Shown piece after piece: positions 57,135 to 64,000 of a stretch of DNA of 64,000 nucleotides. Each line of letters begins with the position of its first letter. The first letter of the stretch is position 1. The notes below the pieces were generated by a model that saw only the letters and a list, made by a program, of their open reading frames with translations, made no database searches and was not told where the DNA came from. Source of the DNA: Symbiodinium natans (Eukaryota > Sar > Dinophyceae > Suessiales > Symbiodiniaceae); contig CAJNDS010000136.1 in NCBI GenBank assembly GCA_905221605.1, positions 721,001-785,000 on the forward strand, written 5' to 3'. The position numbers and the translations under genes are program-made.

Positions 57135-60100
57135 ATGATGGCCTCGGAATATGGGCCTCCGGGTGACCCAACCTGCTGGCTGGGCAACATCAACTTCGCG
57201 ACCTGCTGCCTCCCTCCGCCGCGTGGAACCTTGGGAACCCAATGAACCCCTAAAATTGGGACCATATACCTTTGAGGGTTTAGGGTTTAGGTTTAGGGTT
57301 AGGGTGTTTTATATGGCTTATAGGGTTTAGGGATACTACCTATAATCCTTATTGCGGTATATGAACCCATAAACCCTTTTAGGGCTCCTTTGGTTCCCAA
57401 GGAAACGACTACTGCTGGGAGGGCGGCTTCACCTACGAGCGCTGCTGCCGCAAGAATCCACTGGAGCCGGTGGACATCAACAAAGTTGCACCTGGGACGT
57501 TCTTTACCTACAGCTTTGATGGGTTATACCTACTGATTATGGGGTGTCTACTACTGAACTGTAGGTGCAGAGAGCCCCAGGCAGAGATTGCTGAGCTCGG
57601 GGGTTGTGAGCTCAACATCTTCCAGGAGTTCAAGGAGCGCGCGGGCGCCTGGTACCGCCATGCCGTGCCAAACTTGGTTCTGTTTCAGGAGTTTGGCTAC
57701 ATCTCTCGGCGCTTTGATTCGATGTACCGGAGTTGCGCACCCGCCGCCCTTACAGCCCTTCTCCTGAAGCTCGAGTCCATCTACTTCGAGGAGGAAGCCA
57801 TCTGGGCACCGCTCTACGCACATTACGCGGAGCAGCACCACCAGGCGGTGGCCAGTGGCGACTTGCTGCAAAGCCACCACCTCAATGGGTGGCCTCTGGT
57901 GGAAGGCTTAAAGCAGGTGAATGCTCTCAGAGCCAGCCGAGACCCGGAGCTAGTGCCACCCCTCCGGGCACCTGTGTTGGACATTGTGCTGTGTTACTGT
58001 GGGCGGGGCGAGCGCATCGACTGGCTGCGCGGCTTCCACCAGCTCCCATGGCGAAGCGAGAACCGCTCGGCGTCTACAAGGGCCCGGGTGGCGCTGAGGT
58101 TCTACCACAAATGCGGTGCAGAGAGTGAGGAGGAGCGTGAGGAAGAGAGTTGGAGACTGCAGAAGGAGTGGTCGAACTACTTCCACATGGTGGAGGTCCG
58201 CTATGTGGATGACCAAGTACGAGCCGATGACTGCTCCGCATATCTGGCTTACATCGTGGACCGCTACGACGATCTGCCAGATTTTGCGGTTTTCCTGCAC
58301 GCGGATGCTCCCGAGCACATCCCCAGCGTGGACTTGTTGATGGACGCAGTTTTTGCTGCTTCGAGGGGCTTCCTTCCCCGAGATGCGGGCTTTGTACACT
58401 TGGCCCACAACTATGTGCGGCACGACTGTCCAGGGAACGCGACTGGATGTAAGGATCCAGATGGGCCTGAGGTGGCACGGCTTTGGAGGAGAGTGTTTCA
58501 CTCGTCCATTGTCCCAGAGCGGCTTCACGGTGACTTGAATGGCTATTGCTGCGTGCAGTTTCTGGTCCGCCGTGAGCGCGTCCGCCTGCGGAAGAAGCAG
58601 TTCTACGTCGACGCACTGGACTTCTTCGGGGAAACTGCCGAGTCCTACTACGAGCTCTTCGCGGCTGGTAAGGTGCTTTGGCCACCTGACACTCGTGGCC
58701 GCACCCCTTGTCAACTGGCCATGTACCCTGGGGACCAAACGAAGCCGGAACTTGGGGTCATGTCCCCTACGCTACTATAATCCCTATGAAACTATATGTA
58801 TATAGTATATAATGTATATATAGCATATATATATATATATAGAGTATATATAGTATATATAGTATATATAGTATATATAGTATATATAGTATATAGAGTA
58901 TATAGAGTATATAGAGTTTATATAGTATATATATATATATAGTATATATATAGTATATATAGTATATATAGTATATATATATATATAGAGTATATATAGT
59001 ATATATAGTATATATAGTATATATAGTATATATAGTATATATAGTATATATAGTATATATAGTATATATAGTATATATACCATAAACCCTTTTAGGGCTC
59101 ATCTCGTCCTCAAGGTACTTCTGGCACGTCATGTTTGGGGAAGACCTTTGGCTCCCGCGCCGACATCGTGACCCACGACTCCCGCTCTTCATCCGCATGC
59201 TGAACCTGGGACTCTATTTTTACTGGGTTTTGGAGTTTTGGAGTACTATACTTTAATACTTTCTTTGGTTCTTACTTCCTATTGTAGCTACTTAATACCC
59301 AAAAAGTGTATACTTTCGTTTCCAGGGTCTACTCCGAAGTAGGGTTTAGCTACGGTTTAGTAGCAACTACCCCTTTGTAATTAGTTAGTAGGTGTAACCC
59401 ATAACCCTACAGTTTCATAGTAACTAACTATTTGATGAGTAGTTGTGTAACCCTATACCCTAAACCCTAAACCCTAAACCCTAAACCCTAAACCCTAAAC
59501 CCTAAACCCTAAACCCTAAACCCTAAACCCCATGGTTTGGTGATGTGGTTTTCCTGAGCAAGGGAATAGCATGCAATTCTACAGGTCCTGTAGTGGATCC
59601 CCCTTTTTCCAACTGGACATGTCATCGACGTAACCCTGCCTTGCGGTTCGGCCAGCTATGCGGGAGCGAAAAAAAAAAACACATGAAAAGTGTAGGTAAA
59701 GAGAGTCCCCAGGAACATCGAGGCAGAAGCAGCGCTCGAAGCTCAGAGGGGTGAAGATGGTGTCGGAGGCCGTGTCATTCAGTTCCTTGGCAAGCCCAGT
59801 GGTATCCTGTAGGGTTTGGGGTTTTAGGGTTTAGGGTTTGGGGTTTAGGTTTAGGGTTTATAGGGTTTACCCTTTTGTTGAGTTCTGGGTTCCCTTACAA
59901 AGTAATCAACCCAGGATACCGTCAAGGATACCCCTATTTTTAATATGGTTCCTGTGCTACCAAGGTTCACAGGTGACAACACTGGCGCTGAGGACACGTA
60001 CTATCGCTTACAGAGTCTTTTCGCAGAGACCGCGGCCTGACCTTCGCTGAGCGATACCATTGGGGAATGGATCGTAGCCAAGAATTGCCTGCTCTGGGCG

Positions 60101-60833
60101 TCTTTGCATATATCACTCATATTTATCCCATTCACCCACACCGCATACCGACAACATTCCCAGCCACCCGGCCGCCACCCCATCGGCATAGCAGTCCATT
60201 GGCAACAAGCAATTCCGCATGATGTTTGGCAAGAGAGACGCAGACAGTCACCTTTGTGCCCCGAAGACTTCGTACAGAGTCATGAGGTCCTTTTTGTACA
60301 GCATCAAGGGTTACGAACTTGGCGGCTGTACACACTTTGGACCTCCCATGGTGTCCCAGAGGGTCTAGCAGTCTAGCAGATGGCATGCTTCTCAGCAGGA
60401 GATGGCTCGAGAACCACCTATGGCACTGCTTAGGGGAGATTTTCAAACCCTAAAAACCCTGAACACCCCAAAACCCCCCAAAAAAACCAACGCGCCCCAA
60501 AAACCCCAAAACTCTAAAACCCTAAAACCCCCAAAGCCCCAATTTTTTTGAGATCTTCACGGAAGTCTTTGGGTGCTGCGACGCCCAAGCCATGGAAGAG
60601 CCACCAGCCATGGCTGTGGGCAAGGAGAGATGCTTCCAAGCCTTCTTGGGCTTGGCGGCACGTCTCTTAAGAAAGAAGAAAGCTCATGAACTAGGACCGG
60701 GAGTAGGCCCTTATTTCCTTTTTTTGGGTTGGGGTTGCCTTATAATCCCCTCAAAACCAAAAAGTGCGCCGTTTTTATTCCTAGCTTACTCCCGGGTCTA
60801 GTGAAGCAGTCCTGCAGTCGGAACCCAGATGTA
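57135..60833 (+). CDS. DUF3431-like protein with CW...CC modules and long C-terminal extension
   Basis: Exons: 57135-57225, 57402-57487, 57581 to about 58749, 59115-59201, 59713-59781, 59965-60034, 60192-60350, 60553-60686 and 60802 to about 60833. Every junction listed keeps the frame. Exons 1-2 each carry one module (CWLGNINFATCC, CWEGGFTYERCC), a Cys pattern I recall from other dinoflagellate predicted proteins. Exon 3 holds, from about residue 185, a DUF3431-like region: LDIVLCYCGRGERIDWLRGF near its start, FAVFLHADAPEH in the middle, and YFWHVMFGEDLW in exon 4 near its end. The later exons (for example FLYSIKGYELGGCTHFGPPM) match nothing I know. ATG 57135 is chosen because TGA lies in frame at 57129; there is no signal peptide. 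If the GC at 60035 is not used as a donor, translation stops at 60040. Exons at 61477-61533 and 63538-63646 may continue it. Confidence 0.82.
57226..57401 (+). mobile_element. Introner, CCTTGGG family, GA-AG intron
   Basis: 176 nt between two copies of GAA (GGAA). Ends CCTTGGGAACC and GGTTCCCAAGG; the core includes short TTTAGGG-like units (57274-57302). Excision restores codon G|GA. Confidence 0.88.
57488..57580 (+). mobile_element. Introner, element B, GC-AG intron
   Basis: 93 nt between two copies of GCA; CCTGGGACGTTCTTTACC to GAGAGCCCCAG. Its length is a multiple of three and it has no stop, so an unspliced reading also stays open. Excision is inferred from element identity. Confidence 0.88.
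58750..59114 (+). mobile_element. CCTTGGG-family intron expanded by (TATATAG)n
   Basis: Starts near AACTTGGGGTCATGTCCC and ends CATCTCGTCCTCAAG. The core from 58788 to 59081 is TATATAG/TATAGAG microsatellite. The acceptor AAG at 59114 is clear. The donor is uncertain between 58744 and 58750 (GC, GG or AC). Confidence 0.75.
59202..59712 (+). mobile_element. Expanded element B intron, GA-AG
   Basis: 511 nt flanked by GAA on both sides; CCTGGGACTCTATTTTTAC at the left, AAAGAGAGTCCCCAG at the right. It holds a second inverted-repeat unit (about 59240-59330), repeated AGTAGGTGTAACCC blocks and a (CCCTAAA)10 array (59457-59530). Confidence 0.8.
59782..59964 (+). mobile_element. Introner, CTTGGYAGCCCAG family, GT-AG intron
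   Basis: 183 nt between two copies of GTTC. Ends CTTGGCAAGCCCAG and CCTGTGCTACCAAG; telomere-like units at 59813-59868. Related to elements at 9160-9480 and 43730-43840. Confidence 0.82.
60687..60801 (+). mobile_element. Introner, CTAGGACCGGGAGTAGG family
   Basis: 115 nt between two copies of TGAA. Ends CTAGGACCGGGAGTAGG and CTTACTCCCGGGTCTAG. Excision restores CAT GAA, but the donor would be TG with AG acceptor, or GA with a GT acceptor. Confidence 0.72.
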
Positions 60834-61476
60834 GGGTTCAAGGTGCAAGGTTCTTCTGAGGGTCATGAGGCTTGAGGACTTCAGAGCTATCAACTTTGGA
60901 AATTTGTTAGGCGGAACAGGTTCGCGTGACCCCTGGTCTGCAATCCCCTAAACCCTAAACCCTAAACCCTAAACCCTAAGCACCATGGCAGACCATGGCC
61001 TTACTTGCTGACACCAAAAGAAGTCGGTGGTACAGGGCCCTCAAAAAAAATCCCCGACCCGAAGCTCGGAAACCCTAAGACGAAACCCCCTCCTAAGCCA
61101 CAAACCGAAGCCTAAACCGCCAAACCCTAAACCCGGAACCTCCCGAAGCCCCAAACCCTAAACCTGAAAGTCCTAGAACAAGCAAAGACCGTGTCAGTGC
61201 AGCTGAACTGCTTGAGTCCTGGCCTGCTGCGTGCGAGTGCGACAGTCCAAACCTCAAGCCCTGGAAACCCTCAACCCTCAACCATCTAAACCCTAAAAGT
61301 CATGTCTGGAATGAGTCCCTGCATGTGCCCTGAGTGACAGCTAGGCGGGTGGCCAAAAAGAAGCCCAAAACCCTAACCCTAAACCCTAAACCCTGAACCC
61401 CTGAACCCCTAAACCCCTAAACCCATAACCCCCTAAACCCCCAACCCTAAACCCTGAACCCCCCCCCCCCTGCTAG
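60834..61476. other. Repeat-rich interval between exon candidates
   Basis: CCCTAAA arrays at 60949-60979, 61125-61165 and 61370-61460, ending in a poly-C run. Probably an intron. Confidence 0.4.
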
Positions 61477-61533
61477 CAGGAGCGCTCCGACTTGGCTTCC
61501 TTACCATCCAACGTTGGGTGCTGAGGAGTTCAG
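61477..61533 (+). CDS. Candidate exon (LRLGFLTIQRWVLRSS)
   Basis: 57 nt between AG acceptor (TAG) and GT donor, open and amphipathic. It may continue the DUF3431-like gene: phase 1 into this exon would be compatible with a GT donor at 60828. The family is unknown. Confidence 0.35.
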
Positions 61534-63537
61534 GTATTGCGTGTCTAGGGTATAGGTTTAGGGTTTAGGTTTAGGGTGTAGGGTTTAGGGTTGAGGGTTG
61601 AGGGTTTAGGGTTTAGGGTCTCGGATCCGGCTGAGCCAGGAGTCAAAAAAAAAGGGTTTAGGGTTTGGGGTCTACAAGCCTAGGGTTTAATGTGAACGTC
61701 GCTTTAATAACCCCCCCCCCTCCCCCCCCCAAATCTTGTTTTGGTCCCCGGGGTTTGGACGGGTCAAAAAAAAGAGAGGGTGTCAATAGCACTTGAGGAT
61801 TCTGGGGGTCTGGGGTCTGGGGGTCTAGAGGTTTTAAGTAAGGAAACCTGGCTTTGAGATCTCTGGCGGTTTCCTGAATTCCAGGACCCGAAGGCTGAAG
61901 TCTTAAGCTTCAGGGATTCTTGTCTTGAGACTTGGACCAGGACCCGAAGGCTGAAGTCTTGAGCTTAAGGGTTCTTGTCTTGAGATTTAAAGGCAGCCAT
62001 TTAAACTTGAGGCTTCCTTGGTTGCCCCCCCCCCCGGCTCGCCGAAATTATTATTGCCACCCATTTACTATTGTCATTTTGGAGGCCCATAAGGGGTACC
62101 CTTTCCGGACTTGTTTTCGAGCCCCGGCGGATAAGGATTTTAGTAAAGAAACCTTGCTTTCAGACCTCTGGTCTGAAGCCTTAGAGGAGCAGCTGCTTCT
62201 CTGAAGAAAGAGGCCTGAAGCAACAGTTTCTCGCAGCTCTGGAGCTGCAGCAATCTCAAGAGGCACCTGCTTCTCTGAAGAAACAGGCCTCAAGCAGCAG
62301 TTTCTCGCAGCTCTGGAGCTGCAGCAATCTCACAAGACAAGCAATCTCAAACGAGATCTGCTTCTCTAGAGCTCCAAAAAGTATTCTCTGCAAGCAAAAT
62401 TTCGGATTCCTGGCCGGCCATGTCACCCCATTATTATTTTCACCGGACCCCCCTATATAGACTTGTTTACACACATCGGCCCGAAACCTCCCGTAATGGA
62501 AAGTAGTCTTCGGCTGAGCCCCTCTGGCCCGACGAATTTGACAGTTGACACCATTTATAGATGTGACGTTAACATTAGGGCTTAGGGTTTAGGGTCTACA
62601 AACCGTCGAGTCATAAAAGCCTAAGAGCCTTACCTGGGACTCTACATTGTTCCCTGTTCACCCTTTGATTCCTAGGTTGCTCAGGGTTGTAGGAGGGTTC
62701 ATGCCCTAACCCTAAACCCTAAACCCTCGGGTTTCCGGCGCAGTGTCTGGGGACCAGAGGGGCCCGTTGGGGTCAGTATACCCTAAACCCTAAGCCCTAA
62801 ACCCTAAACCCGAATCCGTGAACCTGAAACCCTAACTACTATAATTTCCCATGAAGGTACATGAACACTAAACCCTTTTGCATTCATTGGTCCCCAAGCA
62901 GTCGGAGTTTAGAATGATGTAGGCACTAGACTCAAAGGAACCCCCACGCCGGAAAGCCGGGGGGGGGGGGGGTACTTTTTGGGTGGTCCCCTATTTACGT
63001 AAACCCCCAATTCACTTAGTTGAAGTTGAGAACCCCTCCAGTTTTGCCGCCGAGGTCATGCGAACAATGCCCTACACCTCGTGACACGCCTTGCATGATG
63101 ATGACATTGTCCTACATGGCGGTCCAATACTTTGAAGCCCTCCTCCCCCCCCCCCCCCCCCTTCCCTCCGGCGTTCTCAAACCCCACTGTTAGATTGTTA
63201 GATGCTCAGGACTGAAGACCCTCCACCCCCCCATGGAATCCCCCCCCCCAAACCCTAAACCCTAAACCCCTAAACCCTAACCCCCCCTTGCCGCAGGGTA
63301 CCACAGGAAGGGTGCGGGACTGGGCGACGACACTGCTCCCTCATTCCCTGATTCCCATGTGCGGTGCTTTCTCGCGCGAGGGACACGGAGTGTCTCAGCC
63401 ATTCAGAATCCACCCACCCCGCACTCCTCATCCATTCAAGACGAGGTACAGGACAAATCCGGAATATGGCCAAATCCTAAACGCTAAACCCTAAACCCTA
63501 AAACAACTAACACGCACCTCACTTCAACAATTCCCAG
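61534..63537. other. Repeats and tandem duplications, no assigned exon
   Basis: Telomere-like arrays at 61550-61620; two copies of a unit starting CAGGACCCGAAGGCTGAAG (61882 and 61938, period 56); two copies of a 74-bp unit starting CTGCTTCTCTGAAG (62193 and 62267); poly-G at 62960-62972; poly-C at 63147-63162. Confidence 0.6.
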
Positions 63538-63646
63538 GTACATCGCTGTGGGTTCCTACGCGATCATCGCTGGCTCTGAAGAAGCAGCATGGTTGGAGGC
63601 CTGCTTGTGGATGGCGTTGTGCGCTTCGAGGTTCCTTGAAGCCTGA
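63538..63646 (+). CDS. Candidate terminal exon (YIAVGSYAIIAGSEEAAWL)
   Basis: Starts after CCCAG, 36 codons with stop TGA 63644-63646. Hydrophobic with Trp, so perhaps a membrane segment. It could end the gene that starts at 57135 or belong to another gene. No family recognised. Confidence 0.35.
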
Positions 63647-64000
63647 ACGCTAAAAGGGCTCATGGTTCATATACCTTTAATAGGAGCCTAGTTAAGGGAT
63701 TAAGGGGAGAGCTGCAGATAGGTGTAGCTTTGGGGACTAAATGAACTCTAACCGGGTTTACGGTTGCATATACCTCAATAGGAATTCCAGTCGATGGCTC
63801 ACGTCGTCCCCTAGGATGAGTAGGTAGAACCCATGAAAACTGTAGGAAAATAGAGTCCCCGGTAACTCTTAGTTCATATGAGGAACCCTCTTGTCGAAAC
63901 CCGTAGCTACCCTTCTACATGCCTTGCAAGCCCTCGCGAAGCCTTGTGAGCAGTTGTACTTTACAAGCCCTGCGTGAGCCGCTCGGAGTTTCAGCGTTGA
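63647..64000. other. Right edge, element fragments only
   Basis: CCTTGGG-family fragments (63655-63810) and an element B right half (63818-63862, AAAATAGAGTCCCCGG). I see no exon. Confidence 0.5.

Noticed and set aside
57950-58738. Minus-strand frame of 262 codons
   Set aside because: Shadow of the DUF3431-like exon; the plus strand has the family motifs.
58767-59198. Tyr/Ile-rich minus-strand frames
   Set aside because: Translation of the TATATAG microsatellite.
1-64000. A true chromosome end
   Set aside because: Telomere-type arrays are short, in both orientations, and lie between exons throughout.
1-64000. CRISPR arrays, rRNA, tRNA
   Set aside because: The regular repeats are telomere units or inverted-repeat elements, with no spacer structure; no rRNA or tRNA cloverleaf was recognised by eye.

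Overview
The window looks like nuclear DNA of a dinoflagellate. Four signs point that way: short arrays of the plant/dinoflagellate-type telomere heptamer TTTAGGG/CCCTAAA scattered through almost every kilobase; genes cut into tiny exons by introns with GC and GA as well as GT donors; several families of short inverted-repeat elements that serve exactly as introns (introners); and all recognisable genes on the plus strand. I cannot name the genus from sequence alone. Most long open reading frames are translations of repeats. The real genes are chains of 20-160 nt exons, which I found by reading the unique islands between repeats and checking that frame and protein family continue across each junction. 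All exon models are therefore by eye, without transcripts.

Layout, left to right, all on the plus strand. 181-1001: 3' end of an ankyrin-repeat gene with a C-terminal membrane segment. 1639-12653: ABCA-type ABC transporter nucleotide-binding domain, from after the Q-loop to the C-terminus; Walker A is not visible. 13200-13824: small two-exon gene with two WSEED repeats. 13825-20592: intergenic repeats, then the 3' end of an unknown gene. 20593-26601: elements, then an unknown gene whose last two exons are clear. 28461 to at least 46239: a voltage-gated cation channel with one six-helix domain (S1-S6, pore LGGINWG) and C-terminal EF-hands. 48.6-52.3 kb: weak exon candidates. 52.33-54.5 kb: an island without telomere repeats, built of CGCCCGTAA-type repeats, a 45-bp tandem repeat and a 627-bp foldback. 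57135 to at least 60830: a gene with two CW...CC modules, a DUF3431-like domain and a long C-terminal extension; its exons may continue to 63646.

The genes show no obvious shared pathway. The unifying feature is intron architecture. In at least eight cases an inverted-repeat element lies between two copies of a 3-5 nt target duplication beginning with G. The left copy gives the donor (GT, GC or GA), the element ends in AG, and removing element plus one copy restores the frame exactly. Telomere-repeat arrays occur inside some of these elements and inside nearly every long intron, in both orientations.
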